Source of the DNA: Progne subis subis
Taxonomy: Eukaryota; Chordata; Aves; Passeriformes; Hirundinidae
Assembly: GCA_022316685.1 (NCBI GenBank)
Contig: JAKJHU010000067.1
Location: 310,001-374,000 of the forward strand
DNA length: 64,000 nucleotides
Direction of reading: 5' to 3'
Shown here: piece after piece, positions 1-12,326 of the stretch
Position numbering within the stretch: the first letter of the stretch is position 1
How the letters are laid out: each line of letters begins with the position of its first letter
Notes under the pieces: generated by a model
Databases searched by the model: none
Seen by the model: only the letters and a program-made list of their open reading frames with translations
Told to the model about the DNA's origin: nothing
Made by a program: the position numbers and the translations under genes

Positions 1-892
1 AAATTAATAACAGTGGGAGGAAGACCTGTTTGAGAATGCTGTTCAAATCTGCGATCTTGCTTCTAACAAGTATCACTCACACTCTATTTTTGATAGTTTT
101 CACTTAACAGATCTGATCTGAGGAGTTCTTTTATGCTTATGCCATTGTTTACCTGCACTGAAAGCCTTCATATAGTAAAAGCTAAGTAAAGAAAAAGCTA
201 ATGAATTAGGAAAGAAATAAGATAAGAACAAAAATGGGAACAAGAGTACTTTATCTCTCTGAGCAGCCAGGCAAGCAGAAAGGGGAAAAATGTGGTAAGT
301 AAGCTGTGGAGAATAGGAAGTTTAAAAAATAAAGTGCCTCTTATTTAGAGACATTGCATATGTTTTCCAGCTGCAGGATGTGAAGCAAGATGTCAATAGC
401 CTAACTGGAGGTTAAAAAAGGGCTGGAAGACAATTGGGACACACAGAATAAATTGTATAGCTGTCACAACAAAAATGTATTTGGTTCTGCATGTAGAAGT
501 TTCACAGTTGCTCCAAACACATGCACAATGCTGTATAGCTTACAGCAAAGATTATACTAATTGACAATGGGTGTCAAATCCAGTTGGCTAACTGAAATGG
601 AGTGGAATACAGTAGAGCATAAGACAATTATTCTGCAAGAGACAAGCCCAAAGTCCTAATACTAAGATCTTATAGGAGATCCTAAGATACTGGGGTAGTA
701 CTGGGATAGTAGTAATTATGACAAAACAGTGATTCATTATTACACAGCCTCCTTCTAAGACTGCCCAGGTGTCTCAAGCAAAAATGCCAACATAACAAGC
801 AAAGAAAGTAACAAAATGATCAAACAGCCAGAGATGGGAAAATCACTTAGAGGGAACTGTTCTCCCAATTATTTTTTTAATTATTGTCTTTT
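1..892. other. Gene-free AT-rich stretch
   Basis: No reading frame of convincing length and no recognisable repeat were found here. The sequence is AT-rich with ordinary complexity. It may be intergenic or intronic. Confidence 0.6.
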
Positions 893-2085
893 AAAACATG
901 AAATATGGCACACAACCTCTCTTTCAAAAATTTTAACAGTTAGCATAAAATTCCCAAGAATATCAAGATTTGTAAGTCCTTCTTTGAGTCTTGGTAAGGT
1001 CTTGACATCCTGTGGCATTGAATTCCATAATCTAATTATATGCTGCATTAAAAAGTATGTTCTTTTATCAGATTTTAAGCTGCTGCTTTTCACTTTCACT
1101 TAGTGCCTTTTTGTTCTTGAATTATGAGACGCAGGACTACAGAAGCTCCTGATCTATTTTCTCTTTGCCACTTACCATTTTTATATTTTCATCATATTTC
1201 TTCTTATTCATCTTTTTTTTTTCCTTTTTTTTCCCCTAAGGTTAACAATTCCAGTTTTTTCAGTCTTTTCATATGAAGGCCTCTCTCTATATACCTAATT
1301 ACCACTATCACTCTTTTCTGAATACCTTCTAATTCAGTAATTTTTTTTTGTGATGTGATGACCAGTATTTCACACTATTCCAGAGAAGGAAAAACTGTTG
1401 ATTTATATGGTGAGATATTTTCTTTCTTTCGTATTCCCCACCTCATTTCTTATGCATCTGAAAATTTTATGTACTTTTTTGACTGCAGATGCTCATCAAG
1501 CAGAGCTCTTCATTGAGCTGTCTGCCATGAGACCCAGGTGTTTTTCATAAGATGGTGGTAGCAATTTACATCTCTGATAAAAAAAAATAAAATATCTGTT
1601 ACAGATTTGGGTTTCTTTGTTTTGATTTTGGGTTTCTTTTTGTTTGATTGTTTGTTTTCTCAATAGGCCTTATATGCATTTAAATAAATTATTTTCCCAT
1701 CTTTTATGATGGCCACCCATATCCCTGAGTCAATTTTCTCTCAGGTTTCCTGTCTTATTTAGATTTGGTTAACAGGATTTTTTTTTTGTCATTTGTAAAT
1801 TTTGCTAAATTGCTGTTCACTTCTTTATTCAACATTAATTACTACATTTTGAACACTTGGTCCTTGTATGGTGCCTTGAAGCGAGCTGCTGTTGAGTTTT
1901 TGCTATAGTGAAAACTGACAATATACATGGGGTTTGGGTTTTCAATCTTTGAGAAAAGCTTTGCTTCATTTTGCATCTTATCCCAAATTTACTTAGTCTC
2001 TGACTGAGAGGGAGACTGAGTCTCTTGAGAGGAGCATTGTTCTTGCCACCTCTCTTCAATTACTCTAACAAGGTTAGGGGACAAG
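893..2085 (-). mobile_element. Ancient, decayed CR1-type LINE fragment (3' half of ORF2)
   Basis: On the minus strand this stretch follows the order of the C-terminal part of a CR1-family non-LTR retrotransposon polyprotein. The clearest protein trace is at 881-1099, where residues like RLWNSMPQDV match the CR1 signature around 'YWNSLPxEVV' near the end of ORF2. Further upstream in the element (higher coordinates) the plus strand reads as reverse-complement CR1 in three places: the 'fire-up to stiff' segment near 1230-1500, the segment equivalent to 'SADDTK'-side sequence near 1780-1830 (plus strand contains gtcatttgtaaattttgc), and a weak match near 1975-2080. The frame is broken by many stops and by inserted T-rich runs (near 1210, 1340, 1580-1660 and 1775). 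Divergence looks much higher than in the CR1 at 41386-43425, so this is probably an old lineage predating modern birds. The ends are approximate, and the 3' tail octamer is not recognisable. Confidence 0.7.
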
Positions 2086-3097
2086 TTGCCTTCACAATTA
2101 AAGCTAAATATTTGAGAAACAATTATCCTATTTGTAACCACAAGTATGGAAATTAAGGACAGAGAATGGAAAAGTAATTAATTCATCATGTTGGGCAGAC
2201 ACATTCAAAATCAAGATGGGAGCAAGCTTTTAACATAACAGTTCTTAGAATTGTCGTGGTGATAATCCTAAAAACCAGGAATATAATCAATCTACGTAGG
2301 CAGGAGTATATGCGTCCGCTTCTTACACCTAAGAGTTTGTTTGAAAATAAGGAAAAAAACAAACTAGTACTATGGTCTAGACAACTGTTAATTTTCAAGA
2401 CTTTCTTTCACAATCTGATATGAACCGAGAAATTTTAAGATTTGGACTATCTAAAGTTCTTGTTGGAAAGGGGAACGGCTAACTTATTTTGAGGCTTTAT
2501 ACATCCCGACCTCCCCTAGGCCTGCTTATTTCCTGGTATCTCTCTCTCTTTCTCTTAAGTGTTCTCCATCCTCTCCCTGAGAGAGTCTATGTGTGCTTCA
2601 TCAACCCTGACTGCCTACAGTATGCAACAGACTTCACCACCTTTCTTCGCCAAGATGATTGCTTGCACAGAGAAGGCTCCTCAGACTGCTTGGGACACCT
2701 TGCACAGATGCATGCCACTGCCTTGAACTCAGAACGGACACTAAAAGAGATCCTGAACATATTGGTGGGAAATGTGATCAGACACCTGCAACTCACACCC
2801 TACCTGTTTGGTAAAGGAACTATAAGGACAGCTAGAACTTTTTGTGATATTCCCATAGTTTTATCTGACATAAATCCAGCATTTTTCATATTGTTGTCCA
2901 CCCAACTCTAATCCAAACTATTTTGGATGGAACAGAGGTTGATAACAGTTAGAAAGTGACAGGTATCAAGTATTTAATTTGTGAATGAGCCTGTGAAAAT
3001 GCTAGCAACCCCTCAATAACTAGTGCTGGTGCTTGACAAGATAGGACAGAACATGGAATATGATCTATGGCTATCTATGGACCAATTATACATACAC

Positions 3098-3129
3098 ATA
3101 TATATATATATATGCACACATATATATCT
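3098..3129. repeat. TA/CA-rich simple repeat
   Basis: An interrupted TA dinucleotide run with CACA interruptions. It is an ordinary degenerate microsatellite. Confidence 0.7.
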
Positions 3130-4708
3130 CTGTGTATAAGGGTATTTATACTGCATATATTCTTTTACCTTTGGCAAGCTACTATGATACAATAAAATAT
3201 AGGATACAGAATTATAAGAAAGTAAAACTTGCCACTGTGACCTTTTTGTTCATTCATAGCAACACAAAAATTACCTGTTTGATATAGCACAGTTGAAAAT
3301 ATAAACAGAATTTCTTATTTGAAGGAAGAATAGGAAGAAAACTCAATGCTCTTCACTTAATTTTAGAAGGCCCTAAAGTACCATAGAGCTTGTGCAGCAT
3401 AAGAAAGTGACAGAGATAGAATATAAACTGTACAGTCACACCTATTAGTGAACATAATGTTATATTAATGACATTTTTGCATCAAATATAAGAACAGAAA
3501 CTATACTGTACGTCATTTAGTTAATTTAGAGGAAAACAAAATATACCAACAATATGAGCTCATGCAACAATACAAAATAGAATGCTTTTCACAATAGATT
3601 TGCAAAATAAGCAGCAACCTAATAAAAAGTTATGTCAGTCTTTACAGTTTGCCAGCCAAACCTAAGAAAATAACATTAAATGATTGGTGGCAGAGTTTTG
3701 TGGAAACAATGCGTATGGAAAATGATGAAAATACTGTGCCTGGTGCTGGCTTCATACTGAAAATATCTGTGTTTTGCAATTGCTGTGGATGAATATATCT
3801 CTTGAAATGTGTGCACATTCAGATAGCTTTAAGAGATAAATATTTGCCTTTTCAGTGGTGCTTTTTCATTCGGGAGAATGTCACAGAATACTTTTCAACA
3901 CCTCTAGGAAGCTGTTACTCACTAAACAAAGCCCGTAGCTCACTATTTTTCATGTAAATCCATCATGTTAAAATGTACCAATAAAGAAGTATTAAAAACT
4001 GTTGGAAATAAACCTGTATTGCTAAAACATTTCAGGGAAGAATCCGTACTTCTTTCTTTGCAAGATTTTTCATCTTTTCTTCTTCTCTAGAACCTATATG
4101 AGAATTTATTTGAATATATGAATATTTTCACGTTTTCAGACAGGCTTCTTGGTTCCCTACTTTCCTTAAAAGGCTTTGTATCAACCCATGTTCTCCAGTG
4201 TAGTGGGATATCAGAACCCATAAGAGACACTGCATTTTTCAAACAGAATGTTTTAATACTTTCTATCCTTCCATGCTGCTAGACCAAGTAATGATTTCCT
4301 TCTGGGGAGTGGTATAAATGGTTATTACTTTAATGTACAAGATAGTAAGTGAATTATCACAATGGGAATAAACTGTTAAGGATGATATTGGCTAAAGTAC
4401 TTGATTATTTGGGAAGTCCAGTTTCCTTCTGAAATCTGTGACCAGAAAAACATTGTTTGGATCATAGGAGTTTATGTCACTACTGGGAGCAGGATTGGGT
4501 GGTGGTTTTGTACCTCTGCATTTCAATTTCATGTAATCCATAATATAATTATGATTCATTTTTTCTTTAGGCTAAGCAAACTAATAGAATCATGATGCAG
4601 AAAAAGTAACCTTTCTGAATTTAACTTTTTTTTTATTTTTCTTTTTTTTTTTTAACCTGAAGTTTACAGCCACAGAAGTATATGTGTAAGATACTCAGCT
4701 GTCCTATA

Positions 4709-4730
4709 CTTGATCAAGAACTTGATCAAG
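4709..4730. repeat. Tandem pair of the 10-bp palindrome CTTGATCAAG
   Basis: The perfect self-complementary decamer CTTGATCAAG occurs at 4709-4718 and again at 4721-4730, giving a period of 12 bp. The whole block can also pair as one hairpin. Function is unknown. It could be a chance duplication or a binding site for a dimeric factor. Confidence 0.75.
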
Positions 4731-6171
4731 TGATAATTTTTTGCTGCCCTTACTGGGGATTTTCCACACATATACAATCACCGAGACATAAGTATATGCA
4801 CTTTTTCTATTTACTTCTTACAATATCACTTAAAAATTATATCAGTAAAAACCAACAAGACTTCTATTTTTAATAAAGTGGAACTCATATGACAAAGATA
4901 TTATCGAAAAGCTGTTTTTTATGAACACTCTCAAATCACTTGGGATGTCACTGTTGTTGTTGTTGTTTTGTTGTTTTGGGGGTTTTTTTATGACAACACT
5001 CTATTTTTCAAATGCATTGACTTTTTCCTGACACTTTTAATTATACTTTTCTATGTAAGAATAACCATCCAGTCAAATCTCTCAGAACAGAATTATATAT
5101 GGTTCCCCGAAGAAAACAACTGAAAACACTAAAGCTAGATGGACAGATACATGGATATTACAATAAATTCAAATATTTATTTTCCATACCATATTTTCAG
5201 AAATGGAGAATCTATCAAATCAAGTATTTGACAAGTAACATACAAAGTATCATGTCATTTATCTGTTGGACAAGAAAATGCTCTTCTAGATGAATCTTAA
5301 TAAAAGAAAATTCTGTTTTCATACTTATAAAGATTTCACAAGATACTCAGATCTTGCCTAGGCACAAGATGTCCATATTACTTTCTTCCATATTAAATAA
5401 CATTTTAAGTACATGTGCGTATCATTAACAACCTGTGAACGTCCACAGAAGTGTGAATGCTGTCCATTCATAGAATGGATTGCCCTTTGAAAACATAACT
5501 TTCAGAGTGCTTCCTTTGAATTTGCCCACTTGGTAGGGAACCCAGAGCTGAACCAGTGGAAATACTTAATCTTTTCCTTCCTATCAAAATTAAGTATTGC
5601 AAACTTTTCTGGTATATTCTCAAGCTCTTACTGACCATTTATTGTAAAATCATATAAAAAAAGAATGTAAATAAAATTAAAAATGTTCTCTAGCCTGAAT
5701 ATTCCTTTGTTGTTTTATCTCTGTAGTTTTGTAAAACCCCAATTCTACTGAAAGAATAATATTTTTATTTTTAAAGGCACGTCTTTAGTGGGCAACTCAA
5801 TAGAATTTAACTGCCTTGTCATTTAAAAAAAAATGGTAGCTGTGATAGCTTCACTCATTAATTTGTTTTTTCATTATTCATCTTTTTTTTTTGTTGTTAA
5901 ATTTCAGATTTCATTGATTTTGAACAGTGAAACCAGATTGGTCTTTTACTTTTAGGTTCCAGTTCATATTCCATTAAGCAGGTATAACATAGTTCTGTTC
6001 ATACAATAGTAAGTTAGAGCTGCAGGAGGCAGGGGGACAAGAAAATCCCCAAAGAGAAAAACAATAACATTTATACTGTCTTTTTGTTTAAAATCTTATA
6101 AATATATGTATCAGTTCAATTAGCTTATTTTTATAATTTCAAAACTATGTGTATTTTCAAGGTACTGGAAT

Positions 6172-6211
6172 TTTTTGGTTTTTTGTTTGTTTGCTTGTTT
6201 GTTTGTTTGTT
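6172..6211 (+). repeat. T/G low-complexity tract (TTTG-rich)
   Basis: The plus strand is almost entirely T and G and carries several TTTG units. It is one of a recurring class of G/T tracts in this window. Confidence 0.8.
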
Positions 6212-7963
6212 GTCCCAGGCTAGCTTTAGAAAAGCAATTAAAGATTTAAAGGAGTGTTGATCATAGTTACATCATAGCTTGCTATTATAGAATGCACTTT
6301 TCTCACCATAAGACCAAAAAAACCTGAACCCCCCCATCCCAAAAGACATAGTACTTGTATTAAAAAAGAGACAACTGGTAAAGAAAATTGTTAATCCTGT
6401 CACTAACTCTAAAATAACTTTAATGTAGCCATAGCTAGTTTGCATGCAAACATCTCTGAACTGCCTTGTAAATTTTAGCCCAATTTTGAAGTATATTTTG
6501 TAACATTAACTGAGAAATATGAGATTTAAAGTAGAGTATGTTATGTAAGGTCTTCCCACCTCCCTGGATTTGGTAAATACAAGTAAGAAGGTCTATCATG
6601 AGTGTCACTCAGTGTGCCTTAATGCAGATTCAGTTTGAAATACTTTTTGTACTGAAAAGTATTTGGACTTGCATTGTGTTGTTCCATATCCTGTGCTTCT
6701 CCTTAGATGATCAGTTTGTAAAAATTGCTGTGAGGAAAACAGATCTGATAAGGATTGACAAATAATGTTGTGTTGAGCAAAACTAGTTCCACTTATTTTG
6801 ATTGAACTTTACATATATATGAAGTAATAGTAATTGTTAGATAAATGGGTTTTTTTTTTTTCAAGTTTAGTGAACCACATAAAGAAATGCCTGATTTCTT
6901 TCAAAGTAATTCTTTTCATGCCTGTGTCAACTAAAGATTTTCTCGTACACTCAAAATAGATTTCTGGTCTTTATATTGTATTGTTTGTGAGATCATCAAT
7001 TTGTATCCTGCTAATAGAACTCTAAGATAAAGTTTAATCTTATATTTAAGACTATATCCTAGTCTCTTCCCTACTCTGGATACATAACTCATTTATTTTT
7101 TTTATGCTATGGACAGTTCATATTTAACTATACATTTTTTTATCTTGCTTCACTAAGTTTTATCAAAATTGCATGAATTCCTTTTGCAACTGAGACAGAA
7201 AAAATATTTCTTCTTTTTCTGTCTCTCATCACCTTCTCTCATTTACCATTCTTTAAATTAAAAATTTGATAGTTGATTCATATGTTGCTTAAGCCTTTTA
7301 TTATGGCTTGGTTGAAGGGGAGGCTTTCAGAAGCTAAGTTTGAATATCTGGCTTGCGGCTCTCATTATGTTGAATTAGGATGCATAATTTATGGCCATAT
7401 ATTAGTTGTGATATATGTAAACAAATAGTTTAAGCATTGTCCTGATACAAAAAAAAAAAGTAGTAATTTCTTAGATGACTGAGTTTGTGTGTGAGAGACA
7501 ATAAGCTAAACAAAATCAACAATGTACCAGGAAATCCTTCAGATATTTACAGTATAAGATTTTCTGTGTCCCAAGAGATCAAAAGAAAAGTATGTCGGTG
7601 GTGCACTAACCTGCTTCTCATCTTGAGGCTTACCAAAGTGGTTGTCAGTGGAAAATCTGTATTGAGCCAATCAGGCATCCAGTACTAAGCAAAATGCATG
7701 ATCTTTGTCCCCTTGGTAACAGTTGTGTTTAGCAGAATGCAAAATGTGTTGCTCTAAATCATAGCTCTAATTGGCACCTTTGTTGACAGTCTGAAAAGAA
7801 AGGTCAAGATGTGGTTAGGCGTGGGACTGATGCACTGTCTTACTCACAGCTGCAGCCTCAGTGGCTGAATGCAGCATTTTATTGAGCAGGCATTTCCTTT
7901 TAAAATTCTATAGCTATTTTAGCAAATTCCATGAGTAGATACTATTTGCATTTAATATGTTGG

Positions 7964-8036
7964 TGGTTTTTTTTTTTTTTTTTTTGTTTTGTTTTGTTTT
8001 GTTTTGTTTTGTTGTTTTTTCTTTTTTTTCTTTTAT
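7964..8036 (+). repeat. Poly(T) followed by (GTTTT)n
   Basis: A T run of about 19 bases leads into five to six GTTTT units and then more T. Only T, G and a few C occur on the plus strand. Confidence 0.85.
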
Positions 8037-8619
8037 ACTTTGCCATAGATAGTATGCTTACTGCATGCATTAAATCTAGGTAAGAAAAAAGGAAAGTGAC
8101 ATTTTTGCCAAGCTAGTGCAAAAATACCTGTAACCCAGTCACTTAATAAATTTGCGTACTGTTGACAGGCACTACTTTATGTGGTGGAATATTAACCAAG
8201 GCCAAGCTACTTTGGGTGTTTGAAAAAAGTACATATTATAACACCTGAGCTTAAAACTGTCTATTCCATATATAGTCATATTCTATGAGATGTAGGGACT
8301 CAGAGAGGGTGATTCAGAGCCCTAAATTAGTTGACTAAAGTTAGACAGTGTGAATACCTCCTACAGTAGCAATATGTTGTGGTGGGACAGAAAGCAGGCA
8401 AGTGAAAACAGAAAGGGAGGAATGGAGTGATAAGGACAATAAATGAAGTAAGCTTGTAGTGAGCTTTAGAAACTATTAGAAATTATTAGGAGTTTTTTGA
8501 CAAAAGGAAGATCAGTTTTCTTGTTGTAGCACATGCTCGAAACCAAGAACCATCTTCATAGATAACTGTAACAGCAGTGCAGGTATGACACTTTCAGCTG
8601 TGACTATCTGTACATCCAT

Positions 8620-8802
8620 TTGTTGTATCTGCATTACAATTGTTTCTGCAGTCCCCAGTCAGTACTGGAGGATTACAATACCGATATAAATAATTCCTTC
8701 TTCAAAGAGCTTACAAGAAAAATAGTATTCATAGCTGAAGAATAAGAAGGAAAAGGGGAGAAGAAAGAATGAAATTACCTGCTCAAAGTCATGAAGGATA
8801 AT
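8620..8802 (+). mobile_element. Probable ancient MIR/amniote-SINE-like repeat
   Basis: The order of short blocks resembles an old interspersed repeat common in reptiles and birds. It runs from a 'gcattacaat' start through 'ccccagtcagtactggag' and 'caaagagcttacaa' to 'acctgctcaaagtcatg'. The last block resembles the MIR-type core 'tgacttgcccaaggtca'. Several anchors occur in the right order and spacing, but identity is low and no coding sequence is expected. The family name is an inference from remembered repeat sequence. Confidence 0.5.
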
Positions 8803-9245
8803 AATTCTTTCTTACTATAATATGGACTACAATCTATAATCCCTTTCAATTTCCATGTGTGAAAGGATTTATAATGCACAACTTTTGGAAATTACTTTGT
8901 ATTTTGAAAAGTTTGCCTTCACTAAAAGAGAAAGTACTTATACTCATGAGTAATGACCCTACAGTAAACAGTCTCATTTACATTTATGAGGGTTGGGTAG
9001 ATTTCTTGAAAAGAGCCCTTTCACAGTATTTATGGGTTTTATTGTGTTTTATTATATTCCTTATTTTATTAAAATAATTCATTTAAGCTGTGGCCACCAT
9101 TTTAAAGATAAATCAAGAATTCTGCATTCACCTATCTGTAAATCTATAATTTATTAGCTCATTAGTCACTGTACAAGTGGATGAAAAATTTCAATGTTTT
9201 ATCCTCAAAGCCAAAGAGGTTTTTAAAAGACAACATGTCCTAGAC

Positions 9246-9246
<1 letters not shown>

Positions 9247-9293
<47 letters not shown>
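9247..9293 (+). repeat. TA run joined to a 32-base poly(T)
   Basis: About seven TA units run directly into T32 at 9262-9293. Confidence 0.9.
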
Positions 9294-9298
<5 letters not shown>

Positions 9299-9496
9299 CT
9301 ACTTAGAAGACTTTCTGGCATTTAATGGGATTGCTACAAAAGTTTATTGTCATTACCTATCTACTTATCCATCCTAGACCTTGTATTGTGTAGGATTAAA
9401 ATATTTGACATGTAATCACCTGTGGAGATCTAGGTACCTCTGAGAAATTTTCTATTAGAAACTTACTTTTGGGCATGTTAAAGTAAGTGCACAATA

Positions 9497-9546
9497 AAAA
9501 TAAAAAAAAAAAATAAAAATAAAAATAAAAAAATAATAAAAAAAAG
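9497..9546 (+). repeat. A-rich (AAAAAT)n-like tract
   Basis: Plus strand contains only A with interspersed T. It is an irregular AAAAAT/AAT repeat. Confidence 0.85.
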
Positions 9547-11124
9547 TATCATTATTAGGAAGAAATGGGAAGCAAATTCTTCTGTTAAAATCAGTAGAGT
9601 TCTTATTTCCCTTGCTGTTTTCTTTGATGGACTTTAATTTTACTGACTCATTGTAAATTGACCGTTGATACAGTTTTGAAAGTTCACATGCTTAGTTTTG
9701 GTAAAGCTAATACATGAGTGACCAGTTGCAGATTCGGTTTTCAATTGTAATACCTGATAGTACAGATTGTCTGATAGAAATCTGTTTCTAGTGGCTTTTT
9801 TACAAAAGTACACTATATTGGTCTAGAGTGATATTTCTTGATCATATGTGAATTTCCTAAACTGTATGGTATTTTAGATTTGGGGGTAAATTTGACCTGG
9901 GCCATCCATTGAAGACATAATATATATATATAACTGTATATATTATATTGTGGATGCAATTTAGCATCCAATGCCTGTTATTATGTCTGTTTGAACTTAC
10001 TGTATAGAAGGCTTCAGCTGTATACCTGTTTAGTAGCAGAGAAGTGCTACTTTCAGCTTGCATTCTTTTATTTGATAACTTTCAAAGAAGAGTATTTAAG
10101 CATGTTGCATTCTGCCTGAAAATACTGAAATTCATTTATATGGTGATTTATCCTATTCGACAAGAACTTGTGGGTTTTTGATTAGCTACAGAAAAGCTCA
10201 GTCTGTATTTGATGTCTGATGGCTATAGTTTTCCTTAGACAAACTCATAAATTTTGTCACTTAATAAAGTGAACTAACACCAGTTGCAGTGTCACGTATT
10301 TAGCTATGTGAGATTTACAACTACTAATTATTGAGATTTTTACAGTTCTAGAAAAAAATCCTAAATGATAAAGTATTAGAAAAATGTAAGATCTGGTTTT
10401 ATTGTACCTATCACTTTAGAATTCTTCTTTTACCTAACTTTCCATACTTTCTTGAGTCATTTTAATAACTTGTTCAGATATATTGAATTAAGGATGTATC
10501 CTTGGGTAACTACTACAATCAGTCATGACTTTCTTTGTTCTCAAGTAAAGAGATAAGTCCTTTCATTCCATCACTATCAAATTTCTCTTTACTGTGGAGC
10601 AGGAGTCAGACACTGAATATATCTGTAGCATGGGATATACCAGCTCTGCAAATGTCACAGAACACATCCCAACATGATGCAAGTTTTGCATTTTGGCAAC
10701 AGAAAGACATTTCCTATACATCTTTTGTTGGTGTCCTGATAAACCTAGACAGGAAATAGGACACATGGACTGGGCACTACATGTTCTAAGACCATTAAGT
10801 TTAGCTGGAACATTCTGAGCTCCTTATGCTGTTCTTGATTTTCTGCTCTCTTAGAACATCCACACTCAACATATTTATTTTGCTTGCTTATGTACACACT
10901 TTTGCTCAAAACTGTTAACATTTTTTGTATGTCTAAATTGCAAAGCAGCCTATACCTCAAAAATGGCTAAAGCTATTGGCTTCACTTAGTAGCTGAAATT
11001 GTGTCTCTACTCCCTTTAAATCTGAGTCCGTCTTCCTTCCTACCACCAAAGGTGATTTAAAAATGAAGAAGTAAACCACTTACAAAACAAAAGTGGTTTA
11101 CCTGTTACCAGAATAATTAAAAGT

Positions 11125-11714
11125 TGTTTGTGGTTTAACCCCAGCAGGCAGCTCAGCCTCACACAATGACTTGATCACTCCCCCACAGTGGGATGGGGGA
11201 AGTGAATCAGAAGGGTTAAAGTGAGAAAACTTGTAGGCTGCGATAAATTCAGTTTCACAGGAAAGCAAAAGCCACTCACACAAGCAAAACAAAACGAGGA
11301 ATTCTTTCCCCATTTCCTGTGTGTGGGCAGGTGTTTGGCCATCTCCAGGCAAGCAGGGCTCCATCATGTGTCACATGGGACCTGGACAAAAAATTGCCAT
11401 CACTCTGAATGTCCCCCTTTCCCTGTTTTACTCCCAGCTTTATACACTGAGCATGACATCACGTTGTATGAAAGATCCCTTCAGTCAGTTTGAGGTCAGC
11501 TGTCCCAGCTGTGTCCCCTCCCAACTTCTTGTGTACCCTCAGCTTCATTGGTGGGGTGGGGTGGTGTAAGAAGCAGAGGTCTTGAGTCTGTACGAGCACT
11601 GCTTAGAAATATGTAAGACATGTGGATGTTATCAACAGTGTTTCGGTCAGAAGTCCAGAACATAACACCATGCAGTCTACTGTGAAGATAATTAACTCTA
11701 TCCCAGACAAAACA
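11125..11714 (-). mobile_element. Solo LTR of an ERVL-type avian endogenous retrovirus
   Basis: Read on the minus strand, the element opens at 11714 with TGTTTTGTCTGGGATAGAG and closes near 11125 with the complement of 'gtggtttaacccc'. Both ends match the LTR of an ERVL-class family widespread in neoavian genomes. Internal landmarks in the expected order are the 'agttgggaggggacacagct' type block near 11500-11530, a CRE-like site, a TATA box (11438-11444) and the 'cccccatcccactg' type block near 11184-11200. No gag, pol or env sequence flanks it, so it is probably a solo LTR left by recombination. I could not find a clean 5-bp target duplication, so the ends may be off by a few bases. No canonical AATAAA is visible. 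Short ORFs across it on both strands are not genes. Confidence 0.85.
11438..11444 (-). promoter_or_regulatory. TATA box of the ERVL-type LTR
   Basis: The minus strand reads TATAAAG here. It lies just downstream (in element orientation) of a CRE-like TGATGTCA at 11454-11461, which is one CpG transition away from the canonical TGACGTCA. This is the expected layout of the LTR core promoter. Present activity is unknown. Confidence 0.6.
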
Positions 11715-12245
11715 TATAAAAAATTAAATTCATCAAATTAATTATCTCATTTATTTCTTGAACCCAATATACTCTTCATAGAATACATAACATAATAGTT
11801 TAAAAACTAGTTTCTGTTTTTGGATCCAGTGATGTACACTTCAGGATAGATCACTGTCAAAGCTATTATCCTCATGTAATTAAAGAGAAAACATTTTTGT
11901 TTCATATTTTTTTACTTCACTTTTTGAATAAAAATATTAAATTTCCCTATAAAGATGTAGTTTCCGTTGTAAACTGTGACGGCTTGTCTGAGGCTATAAT
12001 ATGTTTCCTTGGGTCACTTAAAGACAGGATTAGGTGTAGTGTAGCTCAGCTTTGGTTTTTTTGTCATTTTTTACTGGTAGCAAGTTATTCTCATGGCTTG
12101 TGCTTCCATGCAACCATATGTTTATGTGAAGACACGTTTCATTTTTTGATGAATAAAGTCCTTCTAATTTCCTCACACATCACTTGTAGGACTCATAAAG
12201 TGAGGTGCAAGTGTTGTGTACTTAAACCAAGAATATAATATATTT

Positions 12246-12326
12246 AGAACTTATCAGCATAATTATGTGTTTTGTTTCATTATTCAGAACTTATCAGCCC
12301 AATTGTATGTTTTGTTTGTCATTCAC
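12246..12326 (+). repeat. Diverged 40-bp tandem duplication
   Basis: The block beginning agaacttatcagc at 12246 recurs at 12286. The two copies share 'tgttttgttt' at matching positions and differ at several sites, so the duplication is not recent. Confidence 0.8.

Larger units (their letters stand above)
2086..8619. other. Gene-free AT-rich stretch with minor low-complexity tracts
   Basis: No gene is supported. The longest open frame (2489-2911, plus, 140 codons) starts at a TTG codon inside a continuing frame, shows no domain I recognise, and is discussed in the findings. Simple tracts include a TA-rich run at about 3098-3129, a TTG run near 4951-4972, a short TTTG tract (6172-6211) and a TTTTG tract (7964-8036). 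The remainder is unique AT-rich DNA. Confidence 0.55.
8803..11124. other. Gene-free AT-rich stretch
   Basis: Only short, unrecognised frames occur. Simple-sequence content is a TA run plus T32 at 9247-9293 and an A-rich (AAAAAT) tract at about 9497-9546. No promoter or gene can be argued for. Confidence 0.55.

Noticed and set aside
2120..2170. MIR-like core ('aaattaaggacagagaatgg')
   Set aside because: A single weak block without supporting flanks.
11098..11569. Overlapping frames of 82-90 codons on both strands
   Set aside because: They lie inside the ERVL-type LTR, which is non-coding.
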